From NCBI GenBank assembly GCA_037178975.1, contig JASJZH010000005.1, positions 4,774,001 to 4,838,000 on the forward strand: a stretch of 64,000 bases of DNA, given 5' to 3'. The notes under the pieces were generated by a model that saw only the letters and a list, made by a program, of their open reading frames with translations, made no database searches and was not told the DNA's origin. A program made the position numbers and the translations under genes. Shown piece after piece: positions 11,343 to 22,327 of the stretch. Each line of letters opens with the position of its first letter. Within the stretch, counting starts at the first letter, position 1. The stretch is from Oscheius tipulae. Lineage: Eukaryota > Nematoda > Chromadorea > Rhabditida > Rhabditidae.

Positions 11343-13479
11343 TCAGCCTTGGATCGAGGAACGCTGTCCCCGCTTCTTTAGAGAGCACATTTGGTAGCAG
11401 AGACGGCAGAGAGCACAGTAGACCTCGGCCCCTCCAATCTTCTCAACCTGAAAATCGGAGGTCTTCGAAACAGTATTACACAAACTCACCTCGGTATCAT
11501 TCGAGTTTCTGAAAGTGAAAGGAGCGTCTTCTCCACAAATCATACAGACAGCCACAAGTTTCTTGATCTCGTCACAGTAGGGAAGAAGGAGAGTCACTTC
11601 GGAAAAGGGCTGAAACTCTTCGTCTCTCTCCGACCGTCTGCTCCCTACCTTTCTCATAAAAGTTCCATCCAAAGCAGCCACGATGACAATCTTTCCAATC
11701 TGTGTGAGTTCATCGCATGTGAACGACAAGTCATCGAACTGTTACGGGTTGAGAAAATTTTTACTGCTGAAAAAGTACTCACAAATTGACCCTCGTCGAT
11801 GGCGATGACTTCCGTCTCTTTGGAGAAAAGTGTAGAGACCACTTCCGCAAGTCTTCTGGCAACCAAGGTGCAGCCTTGAGCCGTAGTCTTCTTATGAGTC
11901 ACGATAAGATTCTTGTCGTAACGCGTATCTCCAGCATACTTGACCAGTACACACTTCTTTTGGGCTATCTGGTAGCGGTCATGGAGACGGATCAGTTCCG
12001 TTCTGAAATATTCTAATATTGAAAGCTGGTATGGTCACGATCAGCGTTTTAGATTTTAGATTTAGATTTATTCACAGTAATCATATGTTTTCTGTATATC
12101 GTGTCATGCTTGCTCTCCATTGATCAGGATCCGTCCTCGCTATTCTCGTTCATGTCTCGCCTTTTTTTGCACTGCGAAATCATCTCTCCATCACGTCTTC
12201 GGTCGACCTGTCATCTTTCTATATCTCCACGGTCTCCATCCGACTGTTCGTTTCGTCCATCTGGTCTGACAGCAGCAATAGTATCGAATTTGCGAGCTCG
12301 CATGGTAGAGTTTCATGTTCGAGACTCCGATTCAAAATGTCTGCCAGCGGTTGACACATTTTTTAGTTCGATATTGTAGTTCGTGCCTCCTACGGAATCT
12401 TGTGTCCTTTCAGAGATAGGAGTGGGCTTTGGGACAGGTACGGAGGCGATTTCAGCGGAATTGAGAAGCATTTCTCTCATGGTATCGTACGAGCTCATAT
12501 TCAGATGTTGAAGTTATTCTTCGGTGGCGTATTGGAATTGGCCTCTATCGTGTCGCTGTTTTGTCCTCTGGATCTTTTTCGGAACACGCTTTTTTGTTAT
12601 TATTGCCAGCTTTCCGAGCACAAGACGGTGGTCAGTGTTGAATTGAAGGCGGCCAATATGTCACCGTCTGTGAAGATGTTCGGCTTTTGACTTAGGATGT
12701 AGTTTATGGCGTTTTTCATCTCTATGTAGGGCGAGATCCAGGACCATTTCCTAGTTAGTGGCTTTGAAAACTTGTTCCAACTTGTTCCGGCAGGAGTTTG
12801 AACATCGAGTATTGCTACGCGACTCGTGATGACGCGGAAGGTGGAACAGCTTGTCCATCGCTTGTTGACCAAGAAACCGACCTGTCCTGAGTGGAATAGA
12901 CAATGTCCTGATTGTTGTAGAGTCACTGAGTGCCTTCCTTGTCTCTCCACTTCTGATAGACCAATGACGTCGAAGGGGATGGTCGCATTCGAGTTCGACC
13001 AAACGAGCATCTGTCCGTAGAGTTCAGCAATGTAAGGATCCTATCCGGACGCTCAGCACGATAGACGAATACTGTTAGTGGGTTGTCCAGGCTACGACTA
13101 GAGGAAATAGATATTCTTGCCCTCTAGTAGATGTTGGGAGGTAGAAAGAAGTCCACTTCAAATTGATCCCGGTAGATATTCTTCTTCAAATCCAGCAGAG
13201 CAATTAGGGAACAATGTTCCTCCAGGAGAGCAATTACATTTTTTTCATTTCTCATTATCAGTATGGTATGAGGTAAATGATAGAACGAACGAACCGTGAA
13301 TCAGTTAGATATTACCGCCAGACCATGAGGCGAACTATGTAAGACAGACATTGGTTAACGTAACAATCTCAACACCCACAGTTACTAGAAGAATACGGTA
13401 GAATAACTCACGTCTTGCCACTGAACATCGGTCCCAGGATGCAGATGAGTCTTCCCTGTCCACGTCCACCTTTCTCCAT
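11343..13479 (-). CDS. Thymidine kinase, TK1 type
   Basis: Five exons on the minus strand: 13412-13479, 11783-12002, 11649-11738, 11490-11609, 11343-11447. It phosphorylates thymidine with ATP in the cytosolic salvage pathway. The first exon gives an N-terminal GGRGQGRL then the Walker A loop GPMFSGKTTE, completed across the first intron. Then come RYQIAQKKC, KYAGDTRYD, IAIDEGQF with the catalytic Glu, the VAALDGTFMRK block, and zinc ligands CMIC and CRLC around the IGGAEVY lasso loop. The length (about 195 residues) is that of a compact TK1; the C-terminal tail is short (KKRGQRSSIQG). The start follows GTTTCAG. The 1.4-kb first intron, unlike the other introns of 35-45 nt, holds a retrotransposon fragment. 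Confidence 0.93.
12300..13010 (-). mobile_element. Decayed non-LTR (RTE-like) retrotransposon fragment
   Basis: A minus-strand frame at 12600-13010 resembles the apurinic-type endonuclease of RTE-clade elements: a DVIGLSEVERQGRHSVTL block, then SGHCLFHSG, VGFLVNKRW and a degraded GDxxA block. A second frame at 12313-12498 (ISERTQ piece) fits the linker that follows the endonuclease in such elements and lies in the expected order. No reverse transcriptase domain and no ends are visible. It sits wholly inside intron 1 of the thymidine kinase gene in sense orientation. A short TTTAGA-rich run at 12050-12070 borders it. Confidence 0.75.
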
Positions 13480-14259
13480 GACCTGAAACACTTGAAGTCA
13501 GAGGAAAGATGGCAATGCCTACCGTAATCCAAAAAAAATGATCCAGAGACCAGTCCTTTGTTGACTTTGGGCTTCACACCCCCTTCTTTCCTTTATCTGT
13601 CCAGTGAAAGTCGAACAGATCTTAGATTTGCATTTCGGCGAGAGGAGAGGGAGGACAAATCCATTGCTCTCGATATCGCTTTCATCGAAGCGAGAAGATA
13701 AAAACAGATGAATAAAAAGATTAGGGGTTGTGTCGGGCGAGAGGGGCGATTGGGTTGGAACGAAATTGAGGGTGCAATTCGAATGCAGACTGTATTGGGG
13801 CATCGTTTTGGAACAGAAAAAAAAACTAATGTATTTTCTACAGACAATAGAACAATATAAGGCAAAACCATCCGAGGCTTACCCTGATCTTGTTATATCT
13901 GGTCTGACAGGTCTGTCACCGTTCTATTCGAGATACTATCAAGCGAGCTTCTTTATTTTGTTCCTGTTAAAAAGTCAACATCTTACTGCGTCTCTTCTAG
14001 CCTCCCTCTTTCTTACCTTGTTTTGGTAACAACAAGAGATCATCCGAGAGAACAACCTTTTAATTGATAGATCTAAAGCCACTAGTATTCTACCCATCTT
14101 CAGTATCTTCTAACATTAAAAAAGGCCGCACCAATGACCTTATGCAGGTATGAACTTCGAGGCCTATTGTAGCCCAAGCAGATACCGATCGCGGTTCACT
14201 GAATCTGGGCGGAGATCCCTCATTCATCTAGCTTCTGCTATTAAAATTTCTCTTTTACA
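13480..14259. other. Intergenic between thymidine kinase and GT92 gene
   Basis: Divergent upstream region of two genes. Open frames on both strands here have no recognisable motif. No TATA or clear regulatory site could be supported. Confidence 0.45.
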
Positions 14260-16301
14260 ATGTGGCAAAGGACTCATTTTTACCTTCGACAACCAAAATA
14301 CGTCATCAGATTCATTGTCTTCTGTCTACTTGTAATTATCGCAGCATTCGAAATCAAGAGAGAGACCACAAATGTCCCCCTGAGCAAGACAGAGGAAAAA
14401 TCTGTTGAAACAACAACTGAAGCACCAGAAGCTTTTGAAGTCTTTCTCAGATCAGCTTACTATTATCCTACATCGAAAAGGTAACTTGTAATTTTTCAAC
14501 AAGAAGATGGATTCAGTTTGGGAGACAATGCACTTGCCTTTGTTTTTATTGCTGACTTCCACTGGCCATCGAATGTCAAGAATGTCACAGTCAGAGCCTG
14601 GAACAATGCCGATAACAAGATTTCCCATTGTAAACTGGAAATGTGAGTTTTGGAGAAGGTACCAGCCATCTACGACGGCTTCACCGCCCTTTTCTTCTGA
14701 CTTTGTGTTGAAAACAGGCGGCTGCGCCGCTTCAGCCTAAGTTCCCAGATCTCCCCACAATTGACTCGTCAACTTACTTCTTGACATGCCATGACTTGCC
14801 AGCTTTTTTATCATGGTGACGTACGTACGAACACTATTGCGCTTTAGTAGTAGAGAGATAGAGACGTCTTTTTTCCAGAATGAATCCTTGGCACGACAAG
14901 AAGTGCAAACTTGTCGGAATCTACTCCAGTTGTGAAGGAATCGAAGGAATGGAACGCCTGGAGATCAATCTCGGTGGAGATGTCTACCAAGAAGTTAATT
15001 TCGAAACGGTGTCTTATCAGAAAAAGGACGTTGTCCACTGTATTGCTCCGCTGTTTGCTGCCGAACGATGGCAGCTTTTAGCCTTCGCTGCTCACACTTA
15101 CCGAAGGTTCGAGAAGAGGAAAAAAACAGGCAGAAAAGGTTAATTCAGGTTCGGATCCTTCATGCATCTCTACGTTCGGAGTATGACTCGTCCTGTCTAT
15201 GACCTGGCCATGGTCTACGAAAAGGAGGGTTATCTGAAGATGCAGCCATGGAGTCGCATTAAGTTCATGTCCATTCCCGACTACATGTTCAACCCAAATC
15301 AACAGATGGCTTTCAGGAGTCAGGAAGCAGCTCAGACTGACTGTCTTTTACAGTACAAAGTAAGAGAGGGACGGAGAGAGTCCCATCGATTTGTAGGAAA
15401 GTACAGAGTTTATTACCTTCATGGATCTGGACGACGTTCTGATTCCTCGACTGGCTCCAACCTATTTGGAAGAGTTCACAAAGCTCATCCCCGGGTTCGA
15501 CTATGTGCACTACCACAAAGAGAATGTCGATTTTGAGGCCAGCATGCACACAAATACCTTCTCTATGGATCAGATTTTCAAGACTGTCCGCTTCCAGAAC
15601 ATTGTTAGTTGATTCTCTTTGCCGAACTGATCAGTATTCCAGGCAGAAACTGGAAAATATGCTACTCGTCCGACTCTTCTGAACTACACGGCCATCCACT
15701 TCCCGACCCTGTTGAGCAATCCGCAACCGAATGGCAACGGATTGCCGCACTTTGTGGACAAGGAAAAGAACGTCATTGTTCATTTGAAGAGCTTTTTGAA
15801 TCTGGGATCCAGTAAGGAAGAGAGACGGATCAGGCCCTTCCCTTTCAACAATAACAGCATGACTTTCAATGAAACTGATGTGGTTGCCATTGAGGAGGAT
15901 TTCAGAAGGTTAGAAATGATAGATTGGGTCACATAAACATTTATGAATAACATTTTTTCGAACAATGTTGTTTAGAATTTACTCAAAGCATCCGACTGTC
16001 TGGCGAGCTCAACCCTCCACTACAATCTACATTCAGCACATTGCCAAGTGTTTCCACAAGAAGTACTACCAACATTGGAACTACAACCATCCCGAGAGGA
16101 TAACATACTGTCCCAATCCGGACATGTGTCGGGTATCGTAACTTGTTTGCTCCTCAAATAACTGTTTAGATACCCCAAACTATCAAAGTGCCATGTGCCA
16201 ATGCCGACGGCGTATTTTTCTCAACCGAACACGGATCAGTAATCAATCTTCACTATGCGAGAAATGATGGCTTCACGATAGAAGACCGCTGTTTGCCTTA
16301 G
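14260..16301 (+). CDS. Glycosyltransferase family 92 protein (DUF23)
   Basis: About nine exons. Exon 1 (14260-14480) encodes a short cytoplasmic part, one hydrophobic anchor (FIVFCLLVIIAAF) and a Thr/Glu-rich stem, so the protein is type II in the Golgi. GT92 hallmarks follow: VHCIAPLFAAERWQLLAF, YEKEGYLKMQPW, the AAQTDCLLQYK block, the DLDDVL metal site (about 15421-15440), a HYHKENVDF block, IHLKSF-like VIVHLKSFL and a late CVDG-like region. Nematode GT92 enzymes include a beta-1,4-galactosyltransferase acting on core fucose of N-glycans; this protein's acceptor is unknown. Between 14643 and 14880 an extra small exon cannot be excluded; direct splicing keeps frame. It ends with DRCLP. Confidence 0.87.
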
Positions 16302-16353
16302 TTTTTGAATGTATTTTGTACATAAACATTGAATAGAGAGAGAGACTACTCTA

Positions 16354-17447
16354 TTAATTGGTCAATACAAAAGCCGAACTGTTGGCTTGAGATTGACTAT
16401 TGGAGCGGAAGCTTAGCATCTTCTTTCGAATCTAGAACTGCTTTTTTCATGAATACTTTAAACTCACGTCAGGAAAGAGCAACATCATACACCACGGATG
16501 AATGCTGAGATTGAAACAGTTCCCAGCACCAAGGAGGCAACGAAGCCAGTCTGATGGCATCGAATCTCTGTGCAGGATGTACCAGAAGTATTGTTGAACC
16601 AGGAGTAGGGTCATTGTGAAGACAGTTCCTAGAACCATGATCACAGCCGCTAATGTTGCCATCTTCGCGGTTTTTTGGATAGCTCGGTCATGGGAGAGAA
16701 TCTTCTCCGCGAAGAGTTTGATGGCAATGACAGAATAAGAAATGTAGATGAAAACGAAAACAATAAAGCCAACAATAATGAGTGCGAATGTGTAGATACG
16801 CGTGTAAAACTGGTCTTTTAAGGCGTAGATCACATCTGAACAATATGTGATGGGTAGAAGACTAAGCACTAACTTATTGTCTTGTCGGTCGGATGGTATG
16901 CTACCCAGGTAAGGGGCCATAAAGTTGGTAGTCGAAGTATCAGCATGAAAATAGTGACTGTATAACAGAAGGTGGATGTGACGCGGATGGTCATGATACT
17001 GCGGTACTGGTCGGGAAGCATGATAGCGAGAAGGCGGTTGAGCGCCGTGAAGACATGAATCATTGTAATTGCTGTGGATAGCTGTGAGTTGCCAATATCA
17101 ATCAGGTAACCTACTGAATTCAGAGTACTGTTCCTCTTTTCTCGCTCACTTACCAATGTTTTCGAAAAAAGGATGACCCGGAACAATTGTATCCAAAGGT
17201 GGATGCTGGAACGGAACATCTATCAGTATATGAAGGATCGAACTGATCAGGGACAGTACAGCTAGATATTTTACTGTTTCCATATTCAGAACAACTCACA
17301 AATGTGTCTAACCAGAACATGAAAGCTACTATTCAGACTCTTCTTCATCTGTTTCAAAGATTTATAAAGAAGAGCATGCATTGGAATAGAGATCAGAACA
17401 GCACTGTTAGCTACGATATTTATCGCAAGAACGCCGATGTTAACCAT
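16354..17447 (-). CDS. Seven-transmembrane chemoreceptor (cluster B, member 1)
   Basis: Five or so exons on the minus strand, all in phase. The ATG at 17447 follows a TTTTGCAG acceptor, so the longer frame without ATG is not used. Shared family blocks: SIPMHALLYKSLKQMKKSLN after TM1, SFHVLVRHI, VPFQHPPLD, VGYLIDI, FTALNRLLAI after TM3, LPTLWPLTWVAYHP, IAIKLFAEK before TM6, LGAGNCFNLSIHPW in TM7, and IRKKML at the tail. The pattern is unlike cluster A and suggests an SRV/SRG-type serpentine receptor; the class is not certain. It is a head-to-tail duplicate of the gene at 17653-18750, with about 200 bp between them. Confidence 0.85.
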
Positions 17448-17652
17448 AGTGAATGGAAGGCTGCAAAAGAACAAAATGGCCCTAATTGAATCATACAGGG
17501 GCTAGGAGAGTCATTGCGCTTACTTTACGGGGTTGTATAATAGATCTACCAGACAGAGTAAATGAATGAAGTCTGGTAACGGGGATCCTTTACTCATTAC
17601 AGTAGCCTCTCTCTATCTCTACAAGATCTGTGAGCTACAAGGAAGAGAACTT

Positions 17653-18750
17653 TTATTTGGTTGTTGTGACAAAGACGGAACTGCTGACGCGAGAATCACT
17701 GACGAAGCCGAAGTTGAGCATCTTCTTCCGTATCTGAAGCTCCGACTCTTTACGGAAAGGACCCAACTCACATCAGGGAAGAGCATCATCAGACACCATG
17801 GATGAATAGTGAGATTGAAGCAGTTCCCGGCTCCGAGCAGACAGCGAAGCCAATCGACTGGCAGGATGTTCCTATGAAGAACGTACCAGCAGTATTGTTG
17901 GGCCAGGATCAGATTTATGGTAAAAACAGTCCCTAACATCATAATAGCTGCCGCCAGAGTAGTTATTTTAGCCGATTTCTGTACAGACTTGTTGTGGGAG
18001 AGAACACTGTCCGCGAAGAGTTTGATGGCAATGACAGCGTAGCAAAGATAGATGAATAAGAAGGCGACGAAGCCGACGACAATGAGACTCGTAGTGTACA
18101 CTTCTTTGATAGACTGCGAGCGTAGGGTGTACATCGTGTCTGAAGTTTTTTTTTAGAAAAAATGAACCGAAAAGACTAACTAATTGTGTTATCCACTGGA
18201 TGAAAGGCAACCCAGGTCACAGGCCAGAGAGTTGGAAGTCTGGTAGCTATCATGAAGACTGTCGCTGAATAGCAGAAGATGGTAGTTGTTCGAATGGTCA
18301 TGATCCTTTGGTACTGTTCGGGAAGTATGATCGCAAGAAAACGATTGAGTGCCGTGAATACATGCATAAAAGTGATCGCAGTGGAGAGTTGATAGCTCTC
18401 AATGTCGATCAGGTAACCGACTGAAAAGATTGTTGCGTTAGTCATTCTTTCATACCGATATTCTCCCAGAAAGGATGACCGGGAACCACTGTATCCAATG
18501 GAGGATGTTGAAACGGTACCTCAACCAGAATATGAAGAATTGAGCTGATCAAGGACAGAACAGCTAGAACTACTTACAGTTTCTGTATTCAGAACAACTC
18601 ACAGATGTGTCGAACCAGAACATGGAAGCTGGTGTTCAAATTCTTCTTCATCTGCTTCAACGCTCGATAAAGTTGAACGTGCATCGGGATAGAAATCAAG
18701 ACAGCAGCGTTGGACATAATTGTTACTATTACAACTCCGAGACTGAACAT
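17653..18750 (-). CDS. Seven-transmembrane chemoreceptor (cluster B, member 2)
   Basis: Same exon plan and motifs as the downstream copy: SIPMHVQLYRALKQMKKNLN, SFHVLVRHI, VGYLIDI, FTALNRFLAI, LPTLWPVTWVAFHP, LLGAGNCFNLTIHPW and IRKKMLNF. The first acceptor differs: the CAG used in member 1 reads CTG here, and an added base moves the likely acceptor to TGTAAG (about 18580), which restores frame as LVLAVLS. If that weak acceptor is not used, the gene would be broken. The start at 18750 follows an AG directly. Members 1 and 2 likely arose from one recent tandem duplication. Confidence 0.8.
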
Positions 18751-20191
18751 CTTCGTGGAGTACAGAAGAAGTGAGGAAAAGTGTGACGGAAAAGGTTGAG
18801 GAAATAAAATGATCTAAACTCAATCAAACGGAGTTGATTAGACACACTAACTCATTTATAGAGTTCGATTGAAGCATCATAGAAATGTACACGGTCATAG
18901 TCACAGAATTTTAGGTTTTAGTCCTTCTGCCTTCGTTTTCATACTCTTTCGGTGCACTTCCCCAACGAGTTAGAGATAACTGAAAAGCTAATTTTGAATT
19001 AACGACATTTTGTCGAGTGAGAAATTCTGACAAGTCAAGAAAGAAACAGCAATTAGAATCCATTTGGTACCTTGTGGCTGCTTTGGATTGCTGCTTCCTC
19101 GTCGCTTCTACCCAGGTCAAGTACTCTATGTTCTCTCTCCCAAACCACTTTTACACTGTCTCTCACCCCTTTTCTTCGTTTCTACTCCGAACCCGTAGCC
19201 AGAGCAACCCTGATCATTCAACGCGCTCATCTTCACTCCAAGAACTTGAGACTCTCTGGATGTGATCGGTCAGGTAAACTGTCTTGAACATCGAATAAAC
19301 AGTTTTTTTTAACAGAAGGATCGTGCCCAATCTTTTTTTTAACAGACGGGTCGTGCTTTTTTTTCAAAAAAAAAAAAAAAAAAAAAATAGCGTGATCCAT
19401 CTAACCGTCCATTTTTTAAATATAATTCGGCTCTGACATTTTCGGACGGGATTTAGCATTCTTTCAGCAGATTCGATACAATACTGTTTTTGAATCTCGA
19501 GATACTTCGTTCCCTTAAATATCACTTTTCCTGATAGTAACTAGAAAAACAAACCAAGAATAGTTTTATGAGTTCTTCGCCCGAAACCGTAAGATACATG
19601 ATGTCAGCCTCGGAGAGGCCTTGCAGTATTCAACGATCTCGATGAGGGTTCAGCCATCTAGATTGGGCAGTGAAATGGGCTGCTTCAAGGCGGGGTGGTT
19701 CGCACTGGCAGAATCCAGAAGAACCGACATCATTGTTTATTGGGTTGTGAACTGTTTTATTTGGAGGAAGTGCAGTAAACTGAACAACGTTCTACCGAAT
19801 GGAAGTTCTAATAAAGTATCACTACGGGGAATATACACTAGATGAGCTTTCCAAAGAAGAAGCAACTCTCTCACAATCCAAATTCAAAGATCCAATGTTT
19901 GGAACACTTCGGCAGTAGACATGAAGATTGGAAGGAGTGGAATGATTTCAGACAAAGATAAAACTGCAGTTTGGATTTCGAATCATACCTTCATCCATCG
20001 AAGAACCGCCAACTTCTACCCTTCTTCCCCCCTCCCCCTAAAAATTTGAATATTTCTTATCCGCAGAGCACTGATACCCCTGGGCAAGCCCCATACATGC
20101 GCGCTGTTTACAGTCTCGTCTCTCTCGCTTTCCGGTGCTTTTTAAACCATTTCCGGCGCCTCAGATCTTTATTTTTTTTTAGAGGAAAACA
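18751..20191. other. 1.4 kb intergenic, no gene supported
   Basis: No convincing coding frame. Contains homopolymer-rich short repeats at 19303-19387 and the promoter and outron of the plus-strand gene at 20192, whose ATG lies shortly after a poly-T TTTAG acceptor. Confidence 0.5.
19303..19387. repeat. Short tandem repeat with poly-T/poly-A
   Basis: Two imperfect copies of a unit of about 32 nt: a run of eight T, then AACAGA, then GGATCGTGC or GGGTCGTGC. The second copy is followed by T8-C-A21. This looks like slippage-prone DNA; no function is inferred. Confidence 0.6.
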
Positions 20192-21495
20192 ATGCCTCGA
20201 CCTTACACTTACGGTCCAGCCGACGTTTACGGTATTACATGCCTCTTTTTTCATTTTGTTTACAATTCAGACGCCAAGTACAACCAAGGAGCCAAGCTCA
20301 TTCCACACAAATGCCCATACGACTGCTTCGATAGAGTAACTTTCTTTCTTTTCGAGTCAAAAAGACTGTTTCAGGTTCAAGCAGTGCACAAAAGAGTGGC
20401 TCAACTGGAAGCTCAGATCAATGTCCTATTCTCTTGTCTTAAGGAGTTTCTCAAAGTAAGTCGCTCTTCGTTCCTTGTAGACACAAATCTGTGAGGCATT
20501 TTCTAAAGAAACATTTAGGAAGACGAATCTGCACCTCCACCTCGTCTCACACTACCCCTTACAAATCCCATTCTACCAGTTCTTAAACGCAAAGTAGTTC
20601 TACCGAAGAGACAGGAAGAGAGCAGTTTATTCACACCGTCCATTTTCTCCACGGTCAAAGACGAGGATCCACAGGAGCCGGCAGAGAAAAAGTTCAAAAC
20701 TGTGTGAGTATATTATGAGAAAATGTATTACAATTGTCCTTTCAGTAGCGCGGAAGACAGAGCTCCGCTCCTCGACGATGAAGGAACCTCGGCTTTGGAT
20801 CTGATGAATGATGATGACGTGGAGGAGGCTTTCGATCAACTATATGCCCCCAGACTCGATGAGTCGGAAGAATGTGGAACCTCTGCTCTTGCTCTGATGG
20901 ACGAAGAGGACGAGGACGACGGAGAGGAAGCTCCGCGTCTGGAAATGGCCGGAACTCCGCCGCCTACTTTGGAGAAAGTTGAGGGCGAAGAGAAGGAAGA
21001 GCCAGAAGAGAGTAAGAAAGATAAGGCCGAATTTGAAAATGCTGCCTATATTACGGATCGAGACGTGAAGAAAGCGTTAGTTCGGATCAGAATTCAGTAA
21101 GACAAATATGCAGACTGATGAAGACCAAGTGGATGGCCAAGGGAGAACCTGTGGAGAAAGACGGAAGGTTCTTCAATCCTTCGGATAAGAGAAAGGAGTT
21201 GAATGAGCAGCAGGTAGGAAATCAGAGAGATCTTCACAATGGATTCCAGTTGAACATGTTCTGTGAACGTGCCCTTCTCCTAACTGACGCTCGTTCCGAA
21301 CTCACGATCTCCAAGCCGTATATTACTCTGAAGATGATGAAGGAGTGTACTAATCGATTGTGCAAGCTTGGAATGCTCCTAAAGGTTGGTACAAACGTCT
21401 CGAGGAAAGAAAACATCCACGACTCAAAGGAATTCCAACTCGGTCTGGCTCACCGCGGTATCTCAGTTGAAGATTATCTGAGATCGCTTGCTTAG
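20192..21495 (+). CDS. Unknown acidic, probably nuclear protein
   Basis: The ATG follows a poly-T TTTAG acceptor by a few bases. About seven exons; two short introns (about 20233-20271 and 21077-21114) are inferred because splicing removes a hydrophobic out-of-character stretch and a weak junction. The product is about 340 residues. An N-terminal CPYDCF motif is followed by a heptad-like helix (AVHKRVAQLEAQINVLFSCLK), then a Pro/Lys linker (LKRKVVLPKRQ). A very acidic middle carries two copies of a GTSALxLM motif flanked by APRL(D/E). A C-terminal domain runs from AAYITDRDVKKAL to SVEDYLRSLA. I do not recognise the family. Basic patches and acidic tracts suggest a chromatin or transcription role, by inference only. 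Confidence 0.7.
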
Positions 21496-22327
21496 ATCTC
21501 TCAATAAAGTTGTCTTTCTCTATTTTTCTGTCTGTTAGAGCTGGTCTAGATGGGAGACAGCTCACAACGCTCTCTCCCTCTCGATGTTTGTTTGTCATCT
21601 GTGGTAAGGGCGAGCCGGTTGGCGAATCTCTCTCCCCCAAGTCAGGCCTTAGCCGGTTTTCCAGAACCGAGCTCGAGCCCATTTCTCCCACAAAACCTAT
21701 TTCCTTTCCAAGATTCGGCCCCCTCTCTTCTCCAATCTGCCCGACGAATGGCACGTGGTTAAATGTAGTCATAGTGGACCGGTTCCAAGTCGCAGCCGGT
21801 TTGTGAGCCGCGCCCCGCGCAACCTGCTGGCTGGTTGGAAGAGAACGGGAAACAGAGAGAGACAGACTCTCACATCGATTCTACTTCTATCATGTTTTCT
21901 CCAGTCTGCAGTTTAAGATATATCATTCGAACTTTCTCATTTGGTTGTTTCTTTCCCAATGACTCTCCAGTATACCGCGGTTTTTTTTTACGCCTAGCAC
22001 CTTTTAATTCCTTTAGTAAGCGTATATCGACCAAGTCTTCGTCCAGAAGTAACGATCTGCAATTTAAACTGTTGCGATCGTTGATCACACTACGAACTTT
22101 TTGACAAGAGCTGTGCTTGAACTCTTTGTGGTATTCCGAAGTTTCATGGGTTCACTATTGGCATTCGGTCTCACAGTTCCACTCCGAAATCAGCTCTTTA
22201 GTGTTTCCACCGGTTTTCTGATGCCATAAAAAAATGTCCCACTCAGTTATTCTAACATTACCAGTGCTTTTGTCGATCCAACAAGCTCCAAAAGAATCCA
22301 ATGAACGTCTCTTTCAGGCATCTGAAC
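21496..22327. other. Intergenic, no gene supported
   Basis: 3' end of the acidic protein gene and upstream region of the zinc-finger gene. The longest frames here lack motif, splice context and codon structure. A GC-rich stretch at about 21800-21840 is not otherwise explained. Confidence 0.45.
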
